A stretch of DNA of 64,000 nucleotides from Pseudomonas fluorescens (GCF_001307155.1 NZ_CP012830.1:3222501-3286500), one strand, 5' to 3'. Shown: positions 18,830 to 28,769, counted from the stretch's first letter. Numbers and translations are program-made. The notes: generated by a model from the letters alone, not told the origin.

Positions 18830-20146
18830 ATGACTGCCATCCTTGATGCACGACCGGCACCGTTCTCCCGGTCTGACTACAAGATCCTGGGCCTGGCGGC
18901 GCTCGGCGGGGCGCTGGAAATCTACGACTTCATCATCTTCGTATTTTTCGCCCTGACCCTCAGCCAACTGTTCTTTCCTCCGGAAATGCCCGAGTGGCTG
19001 CGTTTGCTGCAAAGTTTCGGGATTTTTGTCACCGGTTACCTGGCGCGGCCGCTGGGCGGGATTCTGATGGCGCACTTCGCAGATCGGCTGGGGCGCAAGA
19101 AGGTCTTCAGTCTGAGCATCCTGATGATGGCGCTGCCGTGCCTGCTGATCGGGATCATGCCGACCTACGCCCAGATCGGTTATTTCGCACCGTTGCTGTT
19201 GTTGCTCCTGCGAGTGCTACAAGGCGCGGCGGTGGGCGGTGAAGTGCCAAGCGCCTGGGTGTTCGTGGCCGAGCACGCACCGGCCGCGCACCGGGGTTAT
19301 GCCTTGGGCTTCCTGCAGGCCGGGCTGACCTTTGGTTACTTGATCGGTGCATTGACGGCGACCTTGCTGGCGCGGGTCTACACCCCGACGGAGATCCTCG
19401 ATTACGCCTGGCGTTACCCGTTTCTGTTAGGTGGCGTGTTCGGGGTGATTGGGGTCTGGTTGCGTCGTTGGCTGAATGAAACCCCGGTGTTCATGGCCAT
19501 GCAGGCGAGTCGCGAACGGCATGTCGAGCTGCCGCTGCGCACAGTGTTGCGTGAGCATCGGTTGGCAATGCTGCCGGCGGTGATCCTCACCTGCGTGCTG
19601 ACCTCGGCGGTGGTGACCTTCGTCGTTATCACCCCGACCATGATGCAGAAAACCTTTGGCATGACCGCCAGTCATACTTTCGCCCTGAGCAGTCTGGGCA
19701 TCGTGTTTCTGAACGTCGGCTGCGTGATCGCCGGGTTGATCGTCGACCGTATCGGTGCCTGGCGCACAGTGATGCTCTATAGCCTGCTGCTACCGTTGGG
19801 GATTGGCGTGCTCTACGCCAGCCTGATTGGCGGAGCACACTGGATTGGCCTGGCCTATGCCATTGCCGGTCTGGGCTGCGGGGTGGTCGGTGCGGTGCCG
19901 TCGGTGATGGTCAACCTGTTCCCGGCGCGGATTCGTGTCTCGGGTATTTCCTTTACCTACAACATTGCCTACGCCATTTGGGCCAGTATCACGCCGTTGC
20001 TGCTGATTGGCCTGATGCCGTGGAGCCCATGGATCTGTGTGATGTTCTGCGCGGTGATGGGGGCGGTCGGGATTGGCGCTGCGCTCTACTTCGGTTCGCG
20101 CCTGCCGCGGGTCGATCATGCGGCTGGCGTGGCCTGCAGTCCCTGA
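18830..20146 (+). CDS. MFS transporter, metabolite:H+ symporter type
   Basis: A 438-residue 12-span major facilitator. The family loop between TM2 and TM3 is seen as GYLARPLGGILMAHFADRLGRKK, and LGIVFLNVGCVIAG begins the second half. It resembles the MHS subfamily (proline/betaine, alpha-ketoglutarate, citrate porters). Start chosen at ATG 18830 (MTAILDARPAPFSRSDYK); an upstream in-frame ATG at 18800 adds ten residues without a good ribosome site. Substrate unknown. Confidence 0.87.
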   Translation: MTAILDARPAPFSRSDYKILGLAALGGALEIYDFIIFVFFALTLSQLFFPPEMPEWLRLLQSFGIFVTGYLARPLGGILMAHFADRLGRKKVFSLSILMMALPCLLIGIMPTYAQIGYFAPLLLLLLRVLQGAAVGGEVPSAWVFVAEHAPAAHRGYALGFLQAGLTFGYLIGALTATLLARVYTPTEILDYAWRYPFLLGGVFGVIGVWLRRWLNETPVFMAMQASRERHVELPLRTVLREHRLAMLPAVILTCVLTSAVVTFVVITPTMMQKTFGMTASHTFALSSLGIVFLNVGCVIAGLIVDRIGAWRTVMLYSLLLPLGIGVLYASLIGGAHWIGLAYAIAGLGCGVVGAVPSVMVNLFPARIRVSGISFTYNIAYAIWASITPLLLIGLMPWSPWICVMFCAVMGAVGIGAALYFGSRLPRVDHAAGVACSP

Positions 20147-20152
20147 GGCACT

Positions 20153-20668
20153 TCAATCGTAGGGTTCATCTTCCTCAAACGGTGCTGGTTCAGGCTCAAG
20201 CGCGACGATCATGTCGACTTCGACCGAGGCGTTTTTCGGCAACTGGTACACGCCTACCGAGGTCCGTGTGTGAACACCGGCTTCGGCAAAAATCCGGTAA
20301 AGCACCTCCGACGCACCGTCGGCGACTTCACTTTGTTGCGTGAAGTCGGCGGCGCTTTGCACGTAGACGTTAATGCGCAAGATCTTCTTGATACGTTCGA
20401 GGTCGCCGAGTAACTGCATGAGGATCGCCAATGCGCGCATCGTGCAGATCTGCGCGGCATACCGGCCTTGATCCAACGACACTTCGGCACCGATCCGGCC
20501 CACCACCATCACCGTATTTTCAATGCGTGGAATCTGCCCGCTGACGTACACCTCATCACCGTTTTGCACCGCAGGCACGTAGTTGCCGCCAATGCGCATT
20601 TCACCGTCGAAGCGGTGCCCCAGCTGTTGGGCGATGCCATCGAATAGTGCTTTGCGTGACTGATCCAT
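20153..20668 (-). CDS. RidA (YjgF/YER057c) family protein
   Basis: A 171-residue member of the RidA superfamily, which hydrolyses reactive enamine/imine intermediates. It has the family beta strand GDEVYVSGQIPR, the tract AQICTMRALAILMQLLGDLERIKKILRINVYV, and the C-terminal LPKNASVEVDMIVAL with RTSVGVYQLP before it. It is 40 residues longer than the canonical 130-residue RidA, with an N-terminal extension and acidic tail, so it belongs to a side subgroup whose substrate may differ. Converges with the MFS gene. Confidence 0.85.
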   Translation of the reverse strand: MDQSRKALFDGIAQQLGHRFDGEMRIGGNYVPAVQNGDEVYVSGQIPRIENTVMVVGRIGAEVSLDQGRYAAQICTMRALAILMQLLGDLERIKKILRINVYVQSAADFTQQSEVADGASEVLYRIFAEAGVHTRTSVGVYQLPKNASVEVDMIVALEPEPAPFEEDEPYD

Positions 20669-20880
20669 GCGTCGATTCTCCTGTAGGTGGCGGTGGTGCA
20701 GCGCAGACTATAGCGTGTTGAATCGCCCTTCAAAACGCCGTTTTTGAGGCATTACGGGCGCATAGTGGCCAGCTGCCAACTATTTTTGTAGGACAACCCG
20801 GCAAAGCTCTTCAGAAAAGCCGGGTAAGGCCGATGGTAAGTCTGAAGGACGCTCTCAACCCTGCCCATCGGTGCATCGCA

Positions 20881-22197
20881 ATGTTCAATAAACGCTTGAA
20901 GCAGGAGCTGTCGGCTCTTCGCGAGGAACTCTCCAGCCTTCAACAAGTGAAGGAAAGCCTGGAAAGCGAGATGCTTGTGCTCACCCTGGACCCTGATGGA
21001 CGGGTGCAATCGATTAACCAGAATTTCGCCCAGGAAATGCTCTACAAGGGCAATGACCTGATTGGTCGGCACATCGAAGAGATCGTTCCGGCCCACGTCA
21101 AGACCGATGAATTTCACCTGCGCTTCAAGAATGCCCTGACCCGTGGTGAGCACTTCGCGGGCGCTGTGCGCTTGCTCAGAGGCAATGGCGAGGAAGCGTG
21201 GTTGCGCTCTATTGCCCAGCCGATTCGTAGCTCGGATGGCCGGATAAGACACTTTTCGATTTACTCCAGTGACCTGACCCGAACCATCGAGGCGTCACGT
21301 GAACACGAGAACCTGATCGGGGCGCTGGTTCGTTCGACAGCCGTCATCGAGTTCGACCTCAACGGTAATGTGCTGACGGCCAATGAGCGGTTCTTGAACG
21401 GTATGGGTTATAGCCTGGCGCAGATCAAAGGCAAACATCACCGCATGTTCTGTGAGCCCGAGGAGTACAACAGCTCCGCGTATCAGGACTTCTGGCGACG
21501 CTTGAACGCTGGCGAGTTCGTGGCCGACCGCTTCAAACGCGTCGACAGCCATGGTCGAGTGGTCTGGCTCGAAGCGTCCTACAACCCGGTGCACGACGCG
21601 AATGAAAAGCTCTACAAAGTGGTCAAGTTCGCCACCGTGATCACTGATCAGGTCAATCAGGAACAAGCGGTTGCCGAAGCGGCGAACATCGCTTACAGCA
21701 CCTCGTTGCAGACCGACAACTGTGCACAACGCGGTACCGCCGTGGTGACTCAGGCGGTGGACGTGATGCGTGAGCTGGCCAAGCACATGCAGCAGGCTGG
21801 TGAAGGCATCGAGGCGCTGAACGAACAGTCGCTGGTGATCGGCACCATCGTCAAAACCATCAGCGGCATTGCCGAACAGACCAACCTGCTGGCGCTCAAC
21901 GCCGCCATCGAAGCGGCCCGTGCCGGTGAGCAGGGCCGAGGTTTTGCAGTGGTGGCGGACGAGGTCCGGCAATTGGCTTCGCGCACCAGCAAAGCCACCG
22001 ACGAAATTGTTGGTGTAGTGCGTCAGAACCAGGACATGGCGCGCGATGCCGTGGTGTTGATGACAGATGGCAAGCTCCAGGCCGAACAAGGTTTGGCGCT
22101 GGCCGCCGAGGCGGGCACGGTGATCGTCGAGATCCAGGATGGCGCGCAAAAGGTGGTCAACGCGGTCGGGCAGTTCGCCAATCAGCTGTCGACTTAA
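20881..22197 (+). CDS. Soluble PAS-PAS chemoreceptor (BdlA/Aer-like)
   Basis: A 438-residue methyl-accepting-type protein without membrane spans. An N-terminal coiled coil is followed by two PAS domains (about residues 35-145 and 155-265) and a short signalling hairpin with the universal tip [35 protein letters not shown] near residue 325. The layout matches BdlA of P. aeruginosa, which links redox or nutrient cues to biofilm dispersal. Start at ATG 20881 ([16 protein letters not shown]) rather than an upstream 20833 ATG, which adds an atypical leader. Confidence 0.87.
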   Translation: MFNKRLKQELSALREELSSLQQVKESLESEMLVLTLDPDGRVQSINQNFAQEMLYKGNDLIGRHIEEIVPAHVKTDEFHLRFKNALTRGEHFAGAVRLLRGNGEEAWLRSIAQPIRSSDGRIRHFSIYSSDLTRTIEASREHENLIGALVRSTAVIEFDLNGNVLTANERFLNGMGYSLAQIKGKHHRMFCEPEEYNSSAYQDFWRRLNAGEFVADRFKRVDSHGRVVWLEASYNPVHDANEKLYKVVKFATVITDQVNQEQAVAEAANIAYSTSLQTDNCAQRGTAVVTQAVDVMRELAKHMQQAGEGIEALNEQSLVIGTIVKTISGIAEQTNLLALNAAIEAARAGEQGRGFAVVADEVRQLASRTSKATDEIVGVVRQNQDMARDAVVLMTDGKLQAEQGLALAAEAGTVIVEIQDGAQKVVNAVGQFANQLST

Positions 22198-22218
22198 GCG
22201 CGGCTCGAGTGAGCCTCG

Positions 22219-22587
22219 TCAGATCCAAAGATCATTCAGCGCCGTACGCTCGCCACCTTCGCTCCCGGTATTGAGCACACCCTTGGGTTCGATCAGCAGC
22301 AGTTTGACCTCTTGTTCGGCAAACGGCTTGTGCTCGACGCCCTTGGGCACCACGTACATTTCGCCTTGGGACACCAGCACCTGACCATCGCGAAAATCGA
22401 TGCGCAGTTGGCCTTCGAGGACGATAAACGTTTCGTCAGTGTCCTGATGATCGTGCCAGATGAAATCTCCCAGCAGTTTCACCACCTTGAACTGGTAGTC
22501 GTTCATTTCGGCGATGACCCGCGGCGACCAGTGCTCGTTGATCTGCGCAAGTTTGTTGGCAAAATTCAGGCTTTGATATGGCTGCAT
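22219..22587 (-). CDS. Small cupin-domain protein
   Basis: A 122-residue single-domain cupin, starting at ATG 22587 (MQPYQSLNFANKL). Cupin motif 1 reads WHDHQDTDETFIVLEGQLRI with the metal-binding His/His/Glu, and motif 2 reads GEMYVVPKGVEHKP with the last His. No catalytic role can be assigned. It shares orientation with the AraC gene just upstream (77 nt), so the two may be coexpressed. Confidence 0.85.
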   Translation of the reverse strand: MQPYQSLNFANKLAQINEHWSPRVIAEMNDYQFKVVKLLGDFIWHDHQDTDETFIVLEGQLRIDFRDGQVLVSQGEMYVVPKGVEHKPFAEQEVKLLLIEPKGVLNTGSEGGERTALNDLWI

Positions 22588-22663
22588 GACGTGGCTCCCG
22601 TTGGTGATTGTGAGCCCACGGTAGCCTGCGCAGCAGTGCACTTCTTGCACGATTGTGCGCGGC

Positions 22664-23473
22664 TCAGCGGCGGTGCATTTTCATCCAGCGGGCGGGTGAC
22701 AGGCCGTAAGTTTTGCCAAACTGCCGGGTCATGTGGCTTTGATCGCTGAAGCCTGCGATCAGCGCGGCGTTGGTTAGCGACTCACCCTGCATCAGCAATG
22801 AGCGCAGCAGATCCAGGCGGCGCATGGTCAGGTAACGATAGGGGCTGGTGCCGAACAGCAGGCGAAAGTCCCGCGACAGACTCCAGCGATCACGCCCGCT
22901 GTGTTCGGCCAGTTGATCCAGGGTCAGCGTTTGGTCGAGGGCGCTGTGCATGAACTCGCGAGCGCGTTCTGCCGCGAGGTAATCGAAGCTCTGACGATGG
23001 GTGGGCACCCCCGATACCGCGCTCATGGCCTGCGCCAGATCAAACAGCGCATCTTGCTGCTCCAACGGATCGAGGGGGCGATCGATACTCTGCAACAGGA
23101 CCTCGGTCGCCGCGAACAAGCGTGGATCAGTGGAAATACCGGTCTTGATAAAGGGCAAAGGCTGGCCGCCGAGCATCTGCTGGATCAGTGCCGGCTCGAC
23201 GTAAAGCATCCGGTATTTGAAGCCATCCTCGGTACCGGCCTCGCCATCGTGGACTTCGTCGGGATGCAACACCATGGTCCCGCCCGGCAAGCTATGTCGC
23301 CAGCCGCCACGGTACTGAAAGCTTTGCACCCCCGACAGCGTGCGGCCTATGGCATAGGTGTCGTGACGATGAAGGTCGTAACCATGGCCCGAAAAAAACG
23401 CCTCGATACGCTCCAGCCCGCCCGAATCGGGGGCGCGCTGGAACCAGTCGGTGAGGATTTTCTGCTTGCCCAT
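22664..23473 (-). CDS. AraC-family transcriptional regulator
   Basis: A 269-residue regulator with an N-terminal cupin-like sensor (FFSGHGYDLHRHDTYAIG near residue 27, HPDEVHDGEAG near 70) and two C-terminal HTH motifs (DQLAEHSGRDRWSLSRDFR and NAALIAGFSDQSHMTRQFG). This type commonly controls a divergent LysE exporter, and a LysE gene does begin 160 nt away on the other strand, so that is the likely target. Confidence 0.9.
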   Translation of the reverse strand: MGKQKILTDWFQRAPDSGGLERIEAFFSGHGYDLHRHDTYAIGRTLSGVQSFQYRGGWRHSLPGGTMVLHPDEVHDGEAGTEDGFKYRMLYVEPALIQQMLGGQPLPFIKTGISTDPRLFAATEVLLQSIDRPLDPLEQQDALFDLAQAMSAVSGVPTHRQSFDYLAAERAREFMHSALDQTLTLDQLAEHSGRDRWSLSRDFRLLFGTSPYRYLTMRRLDLLRSLLMQGESLTNAALIAGFSDQSHMTRQFGKTYGLSPARWMKMHRR

Positions 23474-23633
23474 GGGGAGTCTTCGTGTCCGGGTGTTCGG
23501 TGACGAACACGGTAGCTCAGCTGCGGGTTGGCTGTCAGCCGGATAACGGTTGATTGCTGTGCCTAAGGTCGAGTAAAACGCCGTGGGCGTTGTTCTGCGG
23601 TTTTTCCACCGCTCACATAGAGGTGATTCACAG

Positions 23634-24275
23634 GTGGAACTCCAACACCTGACCTATGCTGCCCCCTTGTTATCGCTGGCGTTGCTGTGGACCGTCGCGG
23701 TGGTTACTCCGGGGCCAAACTTTTTTACCACCGCGCAACTGGCCGCCAGTTGCTCGCGGCGCCACGGAGTGGTGGCTGCGTTGGGTGTCGCGACAGGCAC
23801 TGTGCTGTGGGGGCTGGCCGGCGGCCTGGGAATAAAGTCGCTGTTTACCGCCGCACCGACGCTGTATCTGGCATTCAAGATCGCCGGTGGTTGCTACCTG
23901 ATCTATCTGGGGTTGAAGCAGTTCAAGCGCAAACCGGCACTGAGCCTCGGTGCAAGTGCGGGGTCGAGCGAGCCATACCGCGCGCTGTTTTCGGCCTATC
24001 GTCAGGGATTTCTGGGCAACATGACCAACCCGAAATCAGCGCTGTTCGTCGCCACCATCTTCGCCACTTCAATGCCGGCTTCGCCACCGCCGATGTTGCT
24101 GACACTGGCGGTGATCACTATGGCTACGCTGTCCTTCAGCTGGTATTGCGCCGTAGCGCTGCTGTTTGCCAGCCACCGGGTAGCGGGCGCTTATGGTCGT
24201 TCACGGCAATGGCTGGAGCGCTTTGCCGGCAGTTGTTACGTGCTGTTCGGCGCCCATCTGGTGGCGAATCGTTGA
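23634..24275 (+). CDS. LysE-family translocator
   Basis: A 213-residue, six-span amino-acid exporter of the LysE/RhtB family. The signature VVTPGPNFF lies at about residues 23-31, and KIAGGCYLIYLGLKQF and GNMTNPKSALF follow. Start taken at GTG 23634, with AGAGGTGA upstream; the open frame begins 51 nt earlier without a good site. Divergent from the AraC gene, the usual arrangement for an effector-controlled exporter. Confidence 0.88.
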   Translation: MELQHLTYAAPLLSLALLWTVAVVTPGPNFFTTAQLAASCSRRHGVVAALGVATGTVLWGLAGGLGIKSLFTAAPTLYLAFKIAGGCYLIYLGLKQFKRKPALSLGASAGSSEPYRALFSAYRQGFLGNMTNPKSALFVATIFATSMPASPPPMLLTLAVITMATLSFSWYCAVALLFASHRVAGAYGRSRQWLERFAGSCYVLFGAHLVANR

Positions 24276-24374
24276 AGTGTTACGGGGATAAGGCGTCCCC
24301 AGAATGGCTGTCGGTTTTCGCCCGGTAAACGAGCAAGACATCCGAAACGCTACTTTTAGAGACGAGGTTCGCTG

Positions 24375-24728
24375 ATGACCGATTCAAGCAATGCGCAGGT
24401 CTACCTGTTTTCCTACGGAACCCTGCAGGACAAAGCCGTGCAACTCGCCAACTTCGGTCGCGAACTGTCCGGCAGCGCGGATCAGATGCTCGGTTACGAG
24501 CAGTCCTGGGTCGAAATTACCGACCCCGAAGTGTTGGCGACCAGTGGCAAGACTCACCATCCTATCCTGCGTCCCGGCAGTGCTGACAGTGCGCCGATCC
24601 CCGGTATGGTGTTCCGGATCACGCCAGCGGAGCTGGCGGCTGCTGACAGCTATGAAGTCTCGGATTACAAGCGGGTCAGCGTAGTGCTGGCGTCCGGGAT
24701 CGAGGCATGGGTGTATGTGAGTGCGTGA
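24375..24728 (+). CDS. Gamma-glutamylcyclotransferase-like (AIG2) protein
   Basis: A 117-residue protein with the GGCT-fold entry motif LFSYGTLQD (residues 11-19), the ILRPGS loop and GMVFRITPAELAAADSYE, whose Glu corresponds to the catalytic Glu region of the family. These enzymes release 5-oxoproline from gamma-glutamyl compounds. The substrate of this small bacterial branch is unknown. AGAGACGAGG-type ribosome site precedes the ATG. Confidence 0.85.
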   Translation: MTDSSNAQVYLFSYGTLQDKAVQLANFGRELSGSADQMLGYEQSWVEITDPEVLATSGKTHHPILRPGSADSAPIPGMVFRITPAELAAADSYEVSDYKRVSVVLASGIEAWVYVSA

Positions 24729-24879
24729 GTCTGCAGGCCAGGCGCTGCTTGAATGTTAGCGCCACGGCGGTGATCAAGGCCTCGCACATCATTCTGGGTG
24801 TGCCGGCTTGATATCAGTGGCGCCTGGAGGAAAGCTCAAGCTTGCGTGTTTCGCTTTTTTCGAACGAAACGCGCAATGC

Positions 24880-25251
24880 TTAAATATCTCTGGCGGGCTT
24901 GATCAGGCTCTCTGCCGGAATCCCGAACAGCTCATGGAGTTTCCAGATCATGGGCAGTGTCAACGCCCGTTTGCCGTTGAGTACTTCATACACTCTGTTT
25001 GTCCGGCCAATGGCTGGGGCCAGGTCAGCAGCAGATAAGCCCGATTGTTCCATGCGAAATTTGATCGCATCTATCGGGTTGGGAAGGTCAACCGGGAACT
25101 GCTTCGCTTCGTAGGCCTGAATGAGGGTAATCATGATGTCGAAGTAGTCACCTTCAGACGTGCCCGGTTCTGGTTCGTTGTCGAATAGTGCAGATACTTC
25201 CTTGAGGGCTGCACGGTAGTCCTGTTCGGTATGAATCGGACGAATGTTCAT
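24880..25251 (-). CDS. higA: HigA-type antitoxin
   Basis: A 123-residue antitoxin with an XRE-type HTH in the C-terminal half (LSAADLAPAIGRTNRVYEVLNGKRALTLPM). The N-terminal half (DYFDIMITLIQAYE) is the usual HigA toxin-binding part. It begins 3 nt after the toxin gene stops, in the reversed toxin-antitoxin order typical of hig modules. It should neutralise HigB and repress the operon through the palindrome upstream of higB. Confidence 0.9.
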   Translation of the reverse strand: MNIRPIHTEQDYRAALKEVSALFDNEPEPGTSEGDYFDIMITLIQAYEAKQFPVDLPNPIDAIKFRMEQSGLSAADLAPAIGRTNRVYEVLNGKRALTLPMIWKLHELFGIPAESLIKPARDI

Positions 25252-25254
25252 GGG

Positions 25255-25557
25255 TTACTCCATTTCAACGGTATCGGCATCGATAGCGTCGTATTGCTGG
25301 TGAGTGCCGACAAACTTTATGTATACGGCCCCGAAGCGATAGGCCACGGCGACGACAAGCCGATAGGCGTTACCCTTGATGTTAAACACCACCCTGCGGC
25401 TCTTGAGGATACTGGCGCTGCCAAAATTGGCCTTGATATCTGCAGGGCTTGCCCAGTTAGCGTCCTTTGTTTCGTCAATCCAGGCCAGGAATGACTGCTC
25501 TGAGTCAGGGTATTTCTCCCAGAATCCTTTCATGTGACTGATAGCGATAATTCTCAT
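25255..25557 (-). CDS. higB: HigB-type mRNA interferase toxin
   Basis: A 100-residue toxin of the HigB_toxin (RelE-like) family. The sequence has family features: IAISHMKGFWEKYPDSE at the N-terminus, NWASPADIKANFGSASIL, RVVFNIKGNAYRLVV and FVGTHQQYD with the C-terminal His of the active site. It cuts mRNA on translating ribosomes. Complete, no frameshift, so the module is probably functional. Confidence 0.9.
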   Translation of the reverse strand: MRIIAISHMKGFWEKYPDSEQSFLAWIDETKDANWASPADIKANFGSASILKSRRVVFNIKGNAYRLVVAVAYRFGAVYIKFVGTHQQYDAIDADTVEME

Positions 25558-25568
25558 GGCACGATCCT

Positions 25569-25585
25569 AGTCCCATGCTGGGACT
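25569..25585. promoter_or_regulatory. Palindromic operator upstream of higBA
   Basis: AGTCCCA-TGC-TGGGACT is a perfect 7-bp inverted repeat centred 20 nt upstream of the higB start. Position suits HigA autorepression. Confidence 0.65.
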
Positions 25586-25854
25586 GCTGCAAGTTGCTGT
25601 AGGTGAATAGCGATGTACGGCGGATCGAGTTTGCTGTCCATGTCACTCAATGCCCCGGTACTCAAGCATAGCGACCGCTGTTCAAGCCCTTGGATAGGTC
25701 AGGCGCAAATATCATTGCTGGATGTGGCCGTTCACATACCTGCACTCCGCTATCGGGTAACGGCACGAATTGACCGTCATTTACGACTACAATCGCGCGC
25801 TGGGTGGCAGCAGGCGTGGGTGTCTGTCCTGGTCGAACGTGTCGGAGGGAGCAG

Positions 25855-26688
25855 ATGAAGCGCAAACCAGGTGTCTTGAAGATTGCGTTGTTGCTCGGCG
25901 CTTTGCTGAGTGGTTGCCAGTCGCCCAGACAGTCTCTGGAAGCGCTGGCGTCAGAGCATGCTCAGCATGTGGAAATAATCGTTACTCAAGCTTTTCCGCT
26001 GATGCTGAGTACTCCGTTGAAACGTCCCGATAGCCGTCGGATCCGTCTTTACCTGGAAGGTGACGGCCACGCCTGGGCGACGGCTTCCCAGCCGAGCCTC
26101 GACCCCAGTCCACAGCAGTTGTTGATTGCCGGGATGGCGTTCAGTGATCCGACCCCGAGTCTTTACCTCGCGCGTCCTTGTCAGTTCGTCAGTACGCCAG
26201 GGTGTGTGCCGGCACTGTGGACCGCGCGGCGCTTTTCTCCCGAGGTGCTGGACAGTCTCGATCAGGCGTTGAACCAGATCAAAAGTCGCTACGGCAACCA
26301 GGACTTTGAGCTGATCGGTTATTCCGGCGGTGCCGCGTTGGCTTTGTTGCTAGCGGCTCGCCGCGACGATATTGCCCAGGTGCAAACCCTGGCCGGTAAT
26401 CTCAGCCCCAGGTTGTGGGCCGAGCGATTGAACCTCAGTCCGCTCACCGGCTCGCTGGAACCCTTGGATAACCGAGCGCGCCTGGCTCATGTTCGGCAAC
26501 GGCACCTGGTCGGCGCTGACGACTCCATCGTACCGCCGGCCCTGGTCGACAGTTATCGTCGGGCGCTAGGGCAGGCTGACTGCCTGGAAGTGGTGGTCTT
26601 GCCAGGTGTGTCCCATGCCGAGGGGCTGGACAAGGTATGGGGCGATTGGCGGGATCGACCGATCCAGTGTGCTGGCGCCAGACAATAA
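25855..26688 (+). CDS. Alpha/beta-hydrolase lipoprotein
   Basis: A 277-residue protein starting at ATG 25855 (GGAGG six bases upstream). The N-terminal signal ends in a lipobox LLSGC (Cys at about residue 20). The nucleophile elbow GYSGGAA lies near residue 157, an Asp is in VGADDSIVPP and a His in LPGVSHAEGL, forming a plausible Ser-Asp-His triad. It is likely a membrane-attached esterase or similar hydrolase. Substrate unknown. Confidence 0.82.
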   Translation: MKRKPGVLKIALLLGALLSGCQSPRQSLEALASEHAQHVEIIVTQAFPLMLSTPLKRPDSRRIRLYLEGDGHAWATASQPSLDPSPQQLLIAGMAFSDPTPSLYLARPCQFVSTPGCVPALWTARRFSPEVLDSLDQALNQIKSRYGNQDFELIGYSGGAALALLLAARRDDIAQVQTLAGNLSPRLWAERLNLSPLTGSLEPLDNRARLAHVRQRHLVGADDSIVPPALVDSYRRALGQADCLEVVVLPGVSHAEGLDKVWGDWRDRPIQCAGARQ

Positions 26689-26722
26689 AAAAGGGCTTGC
26701 CTCGCGGTAAGCCCTTGGTCAT
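26685..26722. terminator. Bidirectional terminator between hydrolase and ggt
   Basis: AAGGGCTTGC-CTCGCG-GTAAGCCCTT hairpin preceded by an A-run, between two convergent genes. Confidence 0.85.
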
Positions 26723-26734
26723 TTCCAGAGTCGA

Positions 26735-28579
26735 TCAGTCCCCCAGCGCTTCACCTTCACGCCGTGGATCGGCGCCACCGGCCCAGGCCGCTTTGCCCTG
26801 AGCGTCGCGTACGCGAACGATGGCCTGGGTGCCGCTGGTCATGTCGATTTGATTGACCGTATGCCCTTTGTCCTTGAGGGCCTGAATCAGCGCCGGGCTG
26901 AACTGGCCTTGCTCCAGTTCGGTCGAGCCATTGCGGCTGCCGAAGTTGGGCAGGCTGATGGCGGCTTGCGGGTCGAGGTTCCAGTCGAGCAGGCCGACCA
27001 CCGACTTGGCAACGTACTCGATGATTTGCGAGCCGCCGGGCGAACCGAGTGTCGCGACCAGCTCACCGCTTTGACGATCAAAGATCAGCGTCGGCGCCAT
27101 GGATGAGCGCGGGCGCTTGCCGGGCTCGACACGGTTGGCCACGGGTTGGCCGTTTTCTTCGGGGATGAACGAGAAGTCGGTCATCTGATTATTGAGCATG
27201 AAACCCTGCACCATCAGGTGCGAGCCGAAGGCGGCTTCAACGGTGGTGGTCATCGACACGGCACCGCCCTGATCGTCGACGGCCACCACTTGCGAGGTAG
27301 AGATTCGCAGTGGTGAGCGGTCTGGGGCGTAGGCCACCTGGATGCCCGGTGGCGTGCCGGGTTTGGCGCTGCCCATGCTGCGTTCGCTGATCAAGTTTGC
27401 ACGGTTGGTCAGGTAGGCAGGGGAGACCAGACCGGCGACCGGGACCGGCACGAAGTCCGAGTCGGCGACGTACTGCGCGCGGTCGGCGTACGCCAGACGC
27501 TCGGCTTCGGCGATCAGGTGCACGGCTTCAGGCGCGGGTTCGAGCCCCGCCGGTTTATCGGTCTTGAGTGGTTTCAGTCGCGCCAGAGTGAAGCGACTGT
27601 CGTTGCTTTCGAGTGCCTGCAAGGTGCCGAGGATCTGCGCCACGGCGATCCCGCCCGATGATGGCGGCGGCATGCCGCACACTTGCCAGCGCTTGTAGTC
27701 GGTGCACAGCGGGGCACGCTCTTTGGCGCTGTAGCCGTTGAGGTCGTTCAACGACAGGCTGCCGGGGTTGGCATTGCCTTGAACCTTGGCGACGATCTCC
27801 TGAGCAATTGGACCTTCATACAACGCGCTCGGGCCTTCTGTGGCAACACGTTTGAGGACCTTGGCCAGTGCCGGGTTTTTCAGCAACGTACCAACGGCTT
27901 TCGGGCTGCCATCGGCATTCAGGAAGTACGCAGCCATGTCAGGGGAGCGCGGCAGGAACGGATCGGAAGCGATCATCGTATGCAGGCGCGGCGAGATCGC
28001 AAAGCCCTTTTCCGCCAGGGCAATGGCCGGCTCGAACAGCTTCGCCCATGGCAAACGACCGTGCTTTTGATGGGCCAGCTCCAATGCACGCAACACCCCT
28101 GGTGTTCCGACCGAACGACCACCAATCTGCGCATCGGGGAAGGGCATGGGTTTACCGTCGGCTTGCAGGAAGAGCTTTTCAGTCGCGCCAGCGGGTGCGG
28201 TTTCGCGGCCGTCGTAGGTGCGCACGGCCTTGCCATCCCAGAGCACGATCAACGCGCCGCCACCGATCCCCGAGGATTGCGGCTCAACCAGTGTCAGCAC
28301 CGCTTGCATGGCGATGGCCGCGTCGATTGCCGAACCGCCCTGACGCAACATCTCTCGTCCCGCTGCGGCTGCCAGTGGGTTGGCCGCTGCGGCCATGTGT
28401 TTGGCAGCGTATTGGGTGTGCAGGTCGGTGCGAAACCCCGAGGCGATTTCCGGGGCCACGGGCAAGGCGCTGATGGCCGACGAAGCGGGCGGGGCGCTGC
28501 AGGCAGCGAGGGTCAGCGCGGCGGCTAGCAGCGACAGGGCAGTCAGGCGGTAGCGACTCAAATGGAAGGTTGGGAACAC
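26735..28579 (-). CDS. ggt: Gamma-glutamyltransferase / glutathione hydrolase precursor
   Basis: About 614 residues from GTG 28579, preceded by GGACGGAG; a TTG at 28612 would give 625. The signal sequence (ALSLLAAALTLAAC) ends in a lipobox-like AAC. Ggt precursors self-cleave at a threonine; the matching residue here is the Thr of RISTSQVVAVDD (about residue 428), giving the large and small subunits. SSGIGGGALIVLWDG and PPPSSGGIAVAQILG are further family motifs. It hydrolyses gamma-glutamyl bonds of glutathione in the periplasm. Confidence 0.92.
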   Translation of the reverse strand: MFPTFHLSRYRLTALSLLAAALTLAACSAPPASSAISALPVAPEIASGFRTDLHTQYAAKHMAAAANPLAAAAGREMLRQGGSAIDAAIAMQAVLTLVEPQSSGIGGGALIVLWDGKAVRTYDGRETAPAGATEKLFLQADGKPMPFPDAQIGGRSVGTPGVLRALELAHQKHGRLPWAKLFEPAIALAEKGFAISPRLHTMIASDPFLPRSPDMAAYFLNADGSPKAVGTLLKNPALAKVLKRVATEGPSALYEGPIAQEIVAKVQGNANPGSLSLNDLNGYSAKERAPLCTDYKRWQVCGMPPPSSGGIAVAQILGTLQALESNDSRFTLARLKPLKTDKPAGLEPAPEAVHLIAEAERLAYADRAQYVADSDFVPVPVAGLVSPAYLTNRANLISERSMGSAKPGTPPGIQVAYAPDRSPLRISTSQVVAVDDQGGAVSMTTTVEAAFGSHLMVQGFMLNNQMTDFSFIPEENGQPVANRVEPGKRPRSSMAPTLIFDRQSGELVATLGSPGGSQIIEYVAKSVVGLLDWNLDPQAAISLPNFGSRNGSTELEQGQFSPALIQALKDKGHTVNQIDMTSGTQAIVRVRDAQGKAAWAGGADPRREGEALGD

Positions 28580-28769
28580 GTGGGGCACTCCGTCCGTTGG
28601 ATAAAGGATCAATGGACTGTATCTGCGCCTTGAGCCAGCTGCAACGCTGGTCTTGTGCGTATTGGTCGACGGATGGGCAGCTTTTCTCTTCTTCGATGCT
28701 GGGTTTTTCTGTAGGGTCGGAGGCGCTAGATCTTCGCTAAAAACACATCAATAACAACAAGAGGCCGAC

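Noticed and set aside
24843..24872. Hairpin GCGTGTTTCG...CGAAACGCGC after higA
   Set aside because: Stem is plausible but no T-run follows on the higA strand, so terminator status is not supported.
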